Source of the DNA: Thermoplasmata archaeon
Lineage (GTDB): Archaea; Thermoplasmatota; Thermoplasmata; Thermoplasmatales; Thermoplasmataceae
DNA length: 23,617 nt
Reading direction: 5' to 3'
Assembly: GCA_021797225.1 (NCBI GenBank)
Contig: JAKAAE010000010.1
Coordinates: 1-23,617 of the forward strand
How positions within the stretch are numbered: the first letter of the stretch is position 1; each line of letters starts with the position of its first letter. Under the pieces are notes generated by a model that made no database searches, was not told the origin of the DNA, and was given only the letters and a program-made list of their open reading frames with translations. Position numbers and translations under genes: made by a program. Shown here piece by piece: positions 7,409 to 14,772 of the stretch.

Positions 7409-8046
7409 ATGGAAAATTAATCGCGTTTGAGGGAATAGATGGGTCAGGAAAATCAAGTCAGGCTAAATTACTGGAACACTACCTTCAACACAGATCGGAG
7501 ACCTATCTTACCGAATGGAATTCATCTGACTGGGTACATGGCCTTAATAAAAAGGCAAAGAAAAAGAAGGAGTTAAATCCATTAACATTCAGCCTGATAA
7601 ACGCAACCGATTTTACCGACAGATATGAAAAATATATTATAACTATGTTGAAGGCAGGCATCAATGTTGTTTCAGACAGATACATATATACAGCCTATGC
7701 GAGGGATTCAGCCAGAGGGATAAGTCTAAAGTGGATAAAGAATTTATATTCCTTTGCGGTTGAACCTGATGTAGTATTTTATATAAAGGTCAAGCCTGAG
7801 GAGGCAATCCTGAGATTAAAAACTGGCAGAACAAGCTTGAAACCGCAGGAAACAGGATCTGATATATTCCCGGAGCTGGCGCCGGATGAGGGATTCATAA
7901 AGTATCAGACCATGATATCCGATTTTTATGATAAAATTAGCAAGGAGAAAAAATTCTGTATTATAAACGGAAACGACTCAATAAAAAATGTTCAACTGCA
8001 GATACGGGAAAAGGTGGAGGAAATTTTATGGGGCAAGGAGTACTGA
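7405..8046 (+). CDS. tmk: Thymidylate kinase-family protein (intact active site)
   Basis: This 213-residue P-loop kinase has FEGIDGSGKSS (8-18, Walker A lysine K16) and the DR(Y) motif SDRYIYTAYARD (90-101), followed by a LID-like region rich in R/K (LRLKTGRTSLKPQ). These motifs match dTMP kinase, which makes dTDP from dTMP and ATP. The usual REP motif after the first strand is replaced by TEWNSSDWVH, so the nucleotide specificity may differ from dTMP. The start is fixed by GAGGT about 8 nt upstream and by a 4-base overlap with ppx. The neighbouring phosphatases raise the possibility that it uses polyphosphate-linked chemistry, but nothing in the sequence shows that. Confidence 0.85.
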   Translation: MNGKLIAFEGIDGSGKSSQAKLLEHYLQHRSETYLTEWNSSDWVHGLNKKAKKKKELNPLTFSLINATDFTDRYEKYIITMLKAGINVVSDRYIYTAYARDSARGISLKWIKNLYSFAVEPDVVFYIKVKPEEAILRLKTGRTSLKPQETGSDIFPELAPDEGFIKYQTMISDFYDKISKEKKFCIINGNDSIKNVQLQIREKVEEILWGKEY

Positions 8047-8675
8047 TAGCTATAGACGGAGTTGAAGGTGCCGGCAGAACATCGCATGCAAACCAACTGG
8101 CTAAAAAACTTGAATATATGGGATACGGAACCATGAATCTGGATATACAGAAATCTAAGTTGTTCGGAAATGTGATAAATAAGAAAAAGAAGGATATATT
8201 TTTTGAAACCAGAACACTGTTCCTTGCACATGCAACGGCACTGGCAGACCTGGGTAATGCAATAAAAAATGCTGTGGAATCAGGCTTTATTGTAATCTTT
8301 GATGGTTATATAGATACTTTAAAATCATGGGGACTTGTACGTGGTTTAAATGAGGACTGGATGAACGGTATACTTTCCATGGTTATAAGACCGGATATTC
8401 AGGTGCATTTATATGCAACCTCAGATGAAATTATAAAAAGAATAATAAAGAAAATGGGGTTTCTTGACCCATTGACCTCCAGTATAGAACTCTGCAATGC
8501 CGATCTGTACGAAAGTTATATCAATTATATCATAGATTTTCAGGATATGCTGGTTAAATCTTCAAAACATATCATTAATGTTGATACCACCGGTAAATTT
8601 ACAAGGGCAAACGCAAAAATCGTAAGGAGAGTTTCCGGCAAAATAAATAAAAATAAAGAACTGAATGAACAATAA
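8028..8675 (+). CDS. Thymidylate kinase-like protein, degenerate active site
   Basis: This 215-residue protein has the same fold and layout as the gene before it and is probably its diverged paralogue. The P-loop reads IDGVEGAGRTSH (9-20): the Walker A lysine is arginine (R17). The DR(Y) motif reads FDGYIDTLKS (91-100): the catalytic arginine is glycine (G93). The C-terminal part keeps strand/helix features (MVIRPDIQVHLYA) but lacks a clear LID. A strong GGTGGAGG motif about 8 nt before ATG 8028 and a 19-base overlap with the intact kinase show translational coupling. I infer a pseudokinase or a regulatory or structural partner of the intact enzyme, made in a fixed ratio. A kinase with altered chemistry is the alternative. 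Confidence 0.8.
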   Translation: MGQGVLIAIDGVEGAGRTSHANQLAKKLEYMGYGTMNLDIQKSKLFGNVINKKKKDIFFETRTLFLAHATALADLGNAIKNAVESGFIVIFDGYIDTLKSWGLVRGLNEDWMNGILSMVIRPDIQVHLYATSDEIIKRIIKKMGFLDPLTSSIELCNADLYESYINYIIDFQDMLVKSSKHIINVDTTGKFTRANAKIVRRVSGKINKNKELNEQ

Positions 8676-8925
8676 CATATTATTTCCTTCATGTCTGCAA
8701 GGATTATTCTTACTTTGGTAGATCTCTATTTTTAACGTTCCTTCTCTTTCAATTCAAATTCAAGAATGTAATGTTCATTATATTAATCAAATTCTATTGC
8801 AGAATATGAATCTATCATTGTAGGTTGTGGTTATAGAAAACTCAAGTTCAATTCTGTCCGTGAGAACACCAAGAATCGAACAATTATAAATAACTTTAAG
8901 TTTTTATAAATATTAAGCTTTTTGA

Positions 8926-9756
8926 ATGGTGTTTAATAAATGGTATAGGCAACATCGATTCATGCGTCAAAAGCAGAAAGACCTGAAGATATATGTCAAA
9001 AAAACCAGAAAAGAAATCAGATATCTTGGTAATATTTATTTTATCGGGCCTGTGCCTAAAATAAAACTGAATAAAAAAAATGATGAGCACAAAGGTGGTC
9101 AGGCATCACCGGTAATTAAAGAGGAAAAAATAATTAACTCAAAAATAGAAATTTTTGGAGTTGATAATGTCAATGAGGAAACTGTAGCACACGAAGTCAT
9201 GCATACTATAAGATTGTTTAAAGTATATAAAGGCAATTTAAAAATTTACAGAAAACATTTTTCCAGATTGTATAGAAAGTCAGGACCTTTATTTATTATC
9301 TCGGCCATGTTATCCTCATCGATACAGGAAGCCTCAGCCGAGTTTTTTGAAATTATATACCGCAGAACCATGGTGCTGGATAAACATAATATAAAACAGG
9401 ATATGGTACAGTATCTTAACAGATTGATTAACGATAATAATAATTTAACAGAAACGATTAACAAATGTATCGACGAATTGATTAAGATCTTGAACACAAA
9501 TTATACTGCAGAGCAAATCACTTCAGAAGATATTATCGGGAATATCAGCAAAAGACTTTTTGATTATGATTATACTCTCAACTGGATTTTTGGAATATTC
9601 ATTGCATACATGATACTGAAAATAAATGACAATGATATAACTAGGACACTACGCACCTTCATGTTAAAAAATGATCTGGTGATAGTTAAACTGATCAGCC
9701 AACATAAAGACTATTTAAATGACATTAGAAATGTGCAGTATAATACAGGCAATTGA
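8926..9756 (+). CDS. Putative zincin metallopeptidase (HExxH), unknown family
   Basis: This 276-residue protein has a basic N-terminus, then a VAHEVMHTI motif (87-95) that fits the zincin HExxH (H89, E90, H93), preceded by a segment (IEIFGVDNVNEET) that could be the edge strand. A possible third zinc ligand lies about 42-46 residues on in QEASAEFFE (E135 or E139). A hydrophobic stretch near 121-132 and another at 219-232 could be membrane-associated helices. I do not recognise the family; the spacing HExxH...E recalls membrane or soluble gluzincins such as M48 but the rest does not match well. It stands alone with about 250 bp on both sides. TATA-like boxes ATTATAAATAA (8883-8893) and TTTTTATAAA (8901-8910) precede it. 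Confidence 0.65.
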   Translation: MVFNKWYRQHRFMRQKQKDLKIYVKKTRKEIRYLGNIYFIGPVPKIKLNKKNDEHKGGQASPVIKEEKIINSKIEIFGVDNVNEETVAHEVMHTIRLFKVYKGNLKIYRKHFSRLYRKSGPLFIISAMLSSSIQEASAEFFEIIYRRTMVLDKHNIKQDMVQYLNRLINDNNNLTETINKCIDELIKILNTNYTAEQITSEDIIGNISKRLFDYDYTLNWIFGIFIAYMILKINDNDITRTLRTFMLKNDLVIVKLISQHKDYLNDIRNVQYNTGN

Positions 9757-9962
9757 GGATTATATCTTTAGATTTATCGAGAACATCTGGATAAGTTAAA
9801 AGGATGCTGGTGGAAATAGGATGTTATATGGGTTTAATTACACTACCGTTAATTTTTACTGGAAATTGTTATTTGGTCAATATCATTTATTTTGAAAGGT
9901 TAGATCCACCAATTTTTGCCTGCACAGGATGTTACTATTGCTTACATAAATTTATTAATATC

Positions 9963-9998
9963 TATATTATATAATCGGGTTCTACATTAATGAGAACC
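9963..9998 (+). promoter_or_regulatory. TATA box and 21-bp palindrome before YbjQ gene
   Basis: TATATTATATAA (9963-9974) is a strong TATA-like box. Four bases later lies GGTTCT (9978-9983), spacer of nine, AGAACC (9993-9998), a perfect 6-bp inverted repeat whose spacer itself contains the palindrome CATTAATG. The predicted transcription start (about 9995) falls at the right arm, a normal place for a repressor site in archaea. The downstream gene starts at 10010. Confidence 0.5.
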
Positions 9999-10009
9999 GA
10001 GATGAAAGA

Positions 10010-10369
10010 ATGGATGAAGTAATGATGGTGACAACTAATTATGTGCCTGGAAAAGAAATTACCAAAGTTATCGGGCCAATATGGGGCATTACAGTACGGA
10101 GCAGAGGACTGGGCGGAAATATTATGGCTGGATTACGATCCCTCGGCGGTGGTGAGATTAAAGAGTATACTAAAATGCTCTCAGATGCAAGGTCAACTGC
10201 GCTGTCCAGATTAAGTCAGGCAGCGAAGGATATCGGCGCCAATGCTGTGATTGAAATGAGATTTGATTCGTCAGATATAGGACAGGTTATGACTGAAATT
10301 GTTGCATATGGAACTGCTGTAGTAGTTGAGAATGTTTCTGGAAACATTGGGAAAGTAAGCCTGTCGTGA
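10010..10369 (+). CDS. YbjQ / UPF0145 family protein
   Basis: This 119-residue protein matches the YbjQ_1 family: MMVTTNYVPGKEITKVIG, then GITVRSRGLGGNIMAGLRSLGGGEI, a helix LSDARSTALSRLSQAA, and GANAVIEMRFDSSDI...VAYGTAVVVE. These proteins form pentameric rings and were once proposed to bind heavy metals; no confirmed biochemical role is known to me. The frame begins at ATG 10010, but the ATG at residues 5 or 6 would give the more usual family N-terminus. It has its own promoter with a palindromic site, so expression is likely regulated by an unlinked factor. It is not part of an operon. Confidence 0.88.
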   Translation: MDEVMMVTTNYVPGKEITKVIGPIWGITVRSRGLGGNIMAGLRSLGGGEIKEYTKMLSDARSTALSRLSQAAKDIGANAVIEMRFDSSDIGQVMTEIVAYGTAVVVENVSGNIGKVSLS

Positions 10370-10456
10370 AATAATATTTATTTCTGCCAATATTGTCCAG
10401 TAAGAAAGCAATTAGTCCTGATAGATGAGCAATAACAGTAGATGATATAAAACTCG

Positions 10457-10876
10457 CTATAATTCCCGGTTTTCTATTTGAAAGCTTTTCAACGCAGAAA
10501 TTGCATTGAAATCGCTATCATGTGTAATTAATATTCCTTTAACTCCCATTGTAAAAGAGGCGGTCAAGATATCTACATCGTCTGGGAAGTATTTACTTTT
10601 GTATCTGGATTTCAATTGTTTATAGATTTCTGAACAACTTTCCGATATTTCATAATTTATTGGTTCAATTTTAATAGCCGTTCTAAAATATTTTTTTATT
10701 ATACTCACAGCCGGATTACTACTGTTAGAAAAACCCCTGGCAAATTCATAATAATTTAATACTGTGGTAAGGATGAGATCCTTACTAAGTATATGTTTAT
10801 TGAATCGCTGCATAAACTTTTCATTATTTTTTGACAGAGCTATTAAGGCATTGGTATCAAGAATGTATTTCTTCAA
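10457..10876 (-). CDS. PIN-domain ribonuclease, VapC-type toxin
   Basis: This 139-residue protein has a complete set of PIN acidic residues: D7 in YILDTNALI, E44 in NYYEFARGF, D102 in PDDVDILTAS (98-107, with D99/D100), and D120/D122 in ITHDSDF (117-123). VapC toxins of this fold cut RNA, often initiator tRNA or rRNA, and are inhibited by a small partner protein encoded just upstream. A 40-residue ORF (10979-10857, minus) overlaps its start by 20 bases, as expected for the antitoxin. The C-terminal segment (ALKSFQIENREL) resembles the usual end of PIN toxins. No sign of truncation is present. Confidence 0.85.
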   Translation of the reverse strand: MKKYILDTNALIALSKNNEKFMQRFNKHILSKDLILTTVLNYYEFARGFSNSSNPAVSIIKKYFRTAIKIEPINYEISESCSEIYKQLKSRYKSKYFPDDVDILTASFTMGVKGILITHDSDFNAISALKSFQIENREL

Positions 10877-10979
10877 ACTTGGAACCCATTAATGCTTCAT
10901 CATCAATTTTCTGCTTTTCCTGTTCATCAATTTCGCTATACGCATCCTGGATTATGGATAGGTTATTGAAAGATATCAT
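10857..10979 (-). CDS. Candidate 40-residue antitoxin of the PIN toxin
   Basis: The frame from ATG 10979 to TGA 10857 gives 40 residues starting MISFNNLSIIQDAY and ending with an acidic/basic tail (KQKIDDEALMGSKFEE). Its last 20 bases overlap the start of the PIN gene, the typical vapBC arrangement that couples translation. It is charged and helical, and it lacks a recognisable AbrB or ribbon-helix-helix DNA-binding part, so it may be only the toxin-binding portion. A GTG three codons upstream (10988) is an alternative start. Its 5' end overlaps the end of a decayed gene by 17 bases. The call rests on position, size and codon structure, not on family similarity. Confidence 0.5.
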   Translation of the reverse strand: MISFNNLSIIQDAYSEIDEQEKQKIDDEALMGSKFEEIHS

Positions 10980-11469
10980 TTTTAACACTGAATTTTAAAT
11001 CCCCTACAAATTTATTTGCAATTCTGGGATGTCCATTTATAGATGTGAGCTACCTCATGCCAAAGCAATGAGGCTTCCTGATTCATGGACAATGTTTACC
11101 CTTACATAGGGACTTATATTTAGTCCTTCAAGGGCAGAGGCATCAATCTCCACAGGCGTAAATTCCCTTAAGCGCTCCGCAGGCACTTTTATATTTATAT
11201 TATATTTCTTAAAATAATTGTTTATTATTCCTATTTACTGTTATTTTCCACTTAGAGCTGATTTGATATAATTTTCCATTTTCATATGAAGTTGAAATTG
11301 AGACTATGTTTGAATAGATTTCAGGAGATTCTTTCTGCTGTTCAGTTAGTCTGGCACCTATCTTTTCGGTTATTTCGTTAGGAACACCAAAAGTTACCTG
11401 ACATCTTGCTTTTCATGAAACTAAATCTATAACTCTTTGTACCGATAAAACTTCCACCTCATCTTCCAT
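10963..11469 (-). pseudogene. Decayed gene of unknown function, about 169 codons
   Basis: No long ORF exists here, but read on the minus strand the stretch is protein-like in pieces. It starts at ATG 11469 (MEDEVEVLSVQRVIDLVS) and meets TGA after 18 codons. The same frame then continues with QVTFGVPNEITEKIGARL and further to a stop near 11215. A shifted frame carries NINIKVPAERLREFTPVEID and SPYVRVNIVHESGSLIALA, stops again, and a last frame gives SINGHPRIANKFVGDLKF before TAA at 10963. The total span is divisible by three. I read this as one gene broken by a nonsense mutation and at least two frameshifts. I do not recognise the family. It could belong to the toxin/antitoxin locus it adjoins. 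Sequencing errors could mimic some of the breaks. Confidence 0.55.
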
Positions 11470-11582
11470 AAAGGTTAATAGTTAATTGAAGTATAAATAT
11501 TTACAGGGTCGCACATATTCCTACCATGACACTGGAAGTTTACTTATGGTATTCTTATCAACGCTAAATAATGGCTTTAACG

Positions 11583-12713
11583 TCACGGACTGAATTCTTT
11601 TCCGAACAGTTTCCTTGATATGATTAATTTCTGTATATCAGGAGTACCGTCACCTAAAAGGAATCCTCTAGATATCCTGAATTTTCTTTCAAGTGGTGAT
11701 GTTTTTGAGTATCCGGCTGCACCCAGTGTTTGAAGTGCGTCACTTACAGCGTTGAATGCAATCTCACATCCATATCCTTTTACAGCGGCGCTTTCTATGC
11801 TGTTGTCCATGCCTGAATTCTCCATTGATAGTGCTTTATATGCCAGTGTTCTGATAGATTCAATTTTTGCCTTATCCTCGGCCAGCCGGAATGATACCGC
11901 CTCAAATTTGGATATGGGTACCCCGAACGCCCTCCTCATCTTTGCGTATTCAATTGCCTCGTTCAGTGCTCCCTCTGCTATGCCGATTGCGTATAATCCC
12001 ACATGCACCCTCTGAATGCTCAGGATATCCATCAGTAGCTGGAATCCTTTATTTTCTTCCCCTACAAGATATGTCTCAGGAACCATAACATTATCCATCC
12101 TGATGCCACCGAATTCTCCTTTAAACAGAGATGCCATATTTTCAATTTCATAGGATTCAATCCCCTCCATTGATCTATCTACCATGAGAATGCTGATGCC
12201 ATTACCCGTTCTGGCTGAAATCATATAAACATCAGAAATTCCAGGATTGCTCACAAAACTCTTTTCGCCGGAAAGAATATAATTTGTTCCAATTTTCCGT
12301 GCCTCACTAGCAATATGGTATGCGTCTGAACCATGCCCTGGCTCAGTATACGCCCCACATATCACAGAATTCCCTGAAAGATAGCTTTTTATATATTCAT
12401 CCCTAATACTCTCATTCCTGATATACGGAAGCAATTTAGAAAAATGTATCGTAAGAAATGCAGGCAACGGGAATTCATACTTTCCCATTTCCTCTGAAAG
12501 AATACCGAGAATAATATCATCAACTTTTTCATGATCATTCAGAGAAATAGTTGAAGGTAGCAATAGATCCGATAAGTCTTTCATTATCTTCTTCGGAAAT
12601 ATCCCATCCTTTAAGTACTGTTCATAGTATGGTACATATTTTTTCTCACAGTATTCGTCAAAGCTATTCTTTATTAGTTCCTCTTCATCATTGAGTTTTC
12701 CATTGAGTTCCAT
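11583..12713 (-). CDS. Acyl-CoA dehydrogenase
   Basis: This 376-residue FAD-dependent acyl-CoA dehydrogenase would introduce the trans-2 double bond in the first step of fatty-acid beta-oxidation. It shows the FAD/substrate motif CGAYTEPGHGSD (119-130, family pattern A.TEP..GSD), SGEKSFVSN (148-156), KMRRAFGVPISKF (258-270), and the C-terminal ALQTLGAAGYSKTSPLERKFR (326-346) and GDGTPDIQKLIISR (354-367). The residue usually acting as base (Glu of YEGT in medium/short-chain enzymes) is Asp355 here. That is known from some ACAD subfamilies, so activity is not excluded. ATG 12713 lies one base after the stop of the upstream fusion gene, with AGAGGT as ribosome-binding motif; the two form an operon. 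Confidence 0.92.
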   Translation of the reverse strand: MELNGKLNDEEELIKNSFDEYCEKKYVPYYEQYLKDGIFPKKIMKDLSDLLLPSTISLNDHEKVDDIILGILSEEMGKYEFPLPAFLTIHFSKLLPYIRNESIRDEYIKSYLSGNSVICGAYTEPGHGSDAYHIASEARKIGTNYILSGEKSFVSNPGISDVYMISARTGNGISILMVDRSMEGIESYEIENMASLFKGEFGGIRMDNVMVPETYLVGEENKGFQLLMDILSIQRVHVGLYAIGIAEGALNEAIEYAKMRRAFGVPISKFEAVSFRLAEDKAKIESIRTLAYKALSMENSGMDNSIESAAVKGYGCEIAFNAVSDALQTLGAAGYSKTSPLERKFRISRGFLLGDGTPDIQKLIISRKLFGKEFSP

Positions 12714-12714
12714 T

Positions 12715-14592
12715 TTATTTACCTCTCCATTTAATTTTTTGTTTATTCAGAAATGCCTTCTGCCCGTTTTTGAAATCCTCCGACCCTGCATTTATAACCA
12801 GGTAGCTTCCAGCGAGTCTCTCAAGGGCTTTAAAATTTTCCTTATATGTATTTATCAGCCGCTTGGTATTTGTAACAGACATAGGTGCGTTCTTTCTTAT
12901 TTTTTCTGTGAATTCGTATATCAGAAAAGGCAGCTGTTCAGGTGGCACAACAAGGTCAACAAAACCCAGATCCTTTGCCTGGTGTGCGTTGATCCATTCT
13001 GAGGTCAAAAGATATCTGAACAGTTTTCTTCCTGTCAGTGCAATTCCGTATGAGGCTGCAACCGGGGGCAGGGCACCTATTAGCCCCTCTGGAACTGAAA
13101 AAATAGACCTATTACTTGCTATAACAATATCAAACAACATGTTAAGTTCACATCCTCCTCCGAATGCAATTCCATCAACTACTGAAATTATTGGCTTGGC
13201 GCAACCTGTGATTGTATCAATTAAAGGATTGGCATACTGATCCAGCCACAGTGAGGCATCTACAGAATTATTCCATTCGCTCATCATCTTAATATCGTCT
13301 CCTGCGGAAAATGATCTGCCGGTGCCTGTAACAATAATTGATACTACCTTATCATCATTATTTGCCTTTTCTATTGCCAGTTTTAATCCCTTCCACATTT
13401 TCTCATTGAGTGCATTCAATGCCTCTGGCCTGTTCATAATAATATATGTATATCTGTCTCTATTGTAATATCTAACAGGACCGAAATTCGATTCATTATA
13501 ATTGTACCTATAAAAACCTACCCCACTTTCAATCCCAATAAAATTTTTATCAACCATATCAGTGAGTTTGGTGCTTGCCATGAATAAACTATCACCTGAG
13601 TTTTTATAATTCTCATGCAGGTTTTCAACTATATGGTTTATTCCCATGCCATCTGCAATGGAAATTATTCCCTCTGTTGAACCATATTCCTGTGCAAAAA
13701 ATTTATCTATATCATCAGGCTCGCATATTTCCAGAAGATTTGCTGCAACGTTGACTACAGGAGAAATCATGTCATAGGGATTTATTTTATAAATTTCATC
13801 ATCCGGAATAATTGGGATATCAGTACTGTAATTATAGAAACCAATGCCTGCAGATTTACCAAATTTCTTTTCTCTGTACATTTTCTCAATTATATCGGGA
13901 ACATGAAAACCCATGTTTTTATATGTTTTAAATATTTTATCGATCCCGTACATATCCGCCAGCTGAAAAATACCATGCGTGAGACCCAACCGGAATTTCA
14001 GGCAGGCATCTATAGTAGAAACTTTAAAACCCTTTTTCAATATGAGAAGTGCAGAATTAATGAATGTTAGTTGAAGTCTATCTATAACCCCATTTTCTAT
14101 ATCATTTTTTATTATGAGGGTGTTATATCCAAGATACTTCAACAAATCAACACTTTCATTGACATTTCTGGTTTCCAGGTTTCCATGCTGGAGAATTTCT
14201 ATAAATGGCTCCATAGAAAGTTCTGGAAAACTTAAAACAATACATTCCTGTAAGTCTTCTCCTTTCAACGCTGCTGAAATTCCCTGAATGCTCTCTGATA
14301 TAATATATAATACTCCCTTAAAGGAATGTTTTAACCGAATTAAATTCTCATCATCTTTTTTAATTTTTTTATCTACGAAAAAGAAAATATAATCCATGGA
14401 AAATAGGTCGCTTAAACTTTCTGTGCATGGTATTTGATTTAGTAATCCTCCCGACACTTTGACATCAGACAACATCTGCCCAGACTTTATAATGAAACAC
14501 ATAAACATGCTATCTCTCATTCTTATAAGTGATCTGATAAAGCCCTGATTGACTCTGTTATCTTCTAGAATGATTCCTATTTTTTTATCCAT
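12715..14592 (-). CDS. Fusion: 3-hydroxyacyl-CoA dehydrogenase-like + enoyl-CoA hydratase
   Basis: This 625-residue protein is laid out like archaeal bifunctional crotonyl-CoA hydratase/3-hydroxybutyryl-CoA dehydrogenases. Residues 1-175 sit where the NAD-binding domain should be, but the N-terminus IGIILEDNRVNQ has no GxGxxG and the segment VLSFPELSMEPFIEIL (119-134) lacks the catalytic His of HFFNP. Residues about 176-365 hold two 3HCDH C-terminal-like repeats (LGLTHGIFQLADMYGID, 202-218; SIADGMGI, 311-318), each followed by a G.GFY turn. Residues 375-625 are a crotonase domain: GRSFSAGDD (425-433), FGGGCEL (477-483) and SVPEG (499-503), so both hydratase glutamates (E482, E502) are present. 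I infer an active hydratase with an inactive or repurposed dehydrogenase half. A TATA-like box at 14620-14630 serves its operon. Confidence 0.9.
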   Translation of the reverse strand: MDKKIGIILEDNRVNQGFIRSLIRMRDSMFMCFIIKSGQMLSDVKVSGGLLNQIPCTESLSDLFSMDYIFFFVDKKIKKDDENLIRLKHSFKGVLYIISESIQGISAALKGEDLQECIVLSFPELSMEPFIEILQHGNLETRNVNESVDLLKYLGYNTLIIKNDIENGVIDRLQLTFINSALLILKKGFKVSTIDACLKFRLGLTHGIFQLADMYGIDKIFKTYKNMGFHVPDIIEKMYREKKFGKSAGIGFYNYSTDIPIIPDDEIYKINPYDMISPVVNVAANLLEICEPDDIDKFFAQEYGSTEGIISIADGMGINHIVENLHENYKNSGDSLFMASTKLTDMVDKNFIGIESGVGFYRYNYNESNFGPVRYYNRDRYTYIIMNRPEALNALNEKMWKGLKLAIEKANNDDKVVSIIVTGTGRSFSAGDDIKMMSEWNNSVDASLWLDQYANPLIDTITGCAKPIISVVDGIAFGGGCELNMLFDIVIASNRSIFSVPEGLIGALPPVAASYGIALTGRKLFRYLLTSEWINAHQAKDLGFVDLVVPPEQLPFLIYEFTEKIRKNAPMSVTNTKRLINTYKENFKALERLAGSYLVINAGSEDFKNGQKAFLNKQKIKWRGK

Positions 14593-14772
14593 AATAATGT
14601 ATAATTAAGATTTTCCATCTAATATATTTTTCCACGGGCACGTAATAATTGAGAGCCATAGACTATATTTATTCTAAACACTATGATCGGTATTCCAATT
14701 ATACTTTTATAATTATATTAAGGTTTTTTCCTCAAAGAAAAATATAAAAGGCAATCAAATATGTAACAGGAT
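14593..14772. promoter_or_regulatory. Divergent promoters of the beta-oxidation genes
   Basis: On the minus strand AAAATATATT (about 14621-14630) lies about 30 nt before ATG 14592. On the plus strand AATATAAAAG (14741-14750) lies about 27 nt before ATG 14773, giving a leaderless thiolase transcript. The shared 180-bp region suggests co-regulation of the two operons. I see no convincing operator repeat. Confidence 0.5.

Noticed and set aside
9978..9998. GGTTCT...AGAACC considered as a tRNA T-arm or attachment site
   Set aside because: No acceptor, D or anticodon arms can be drawn around it; its position after a TATA box fits an operator better.
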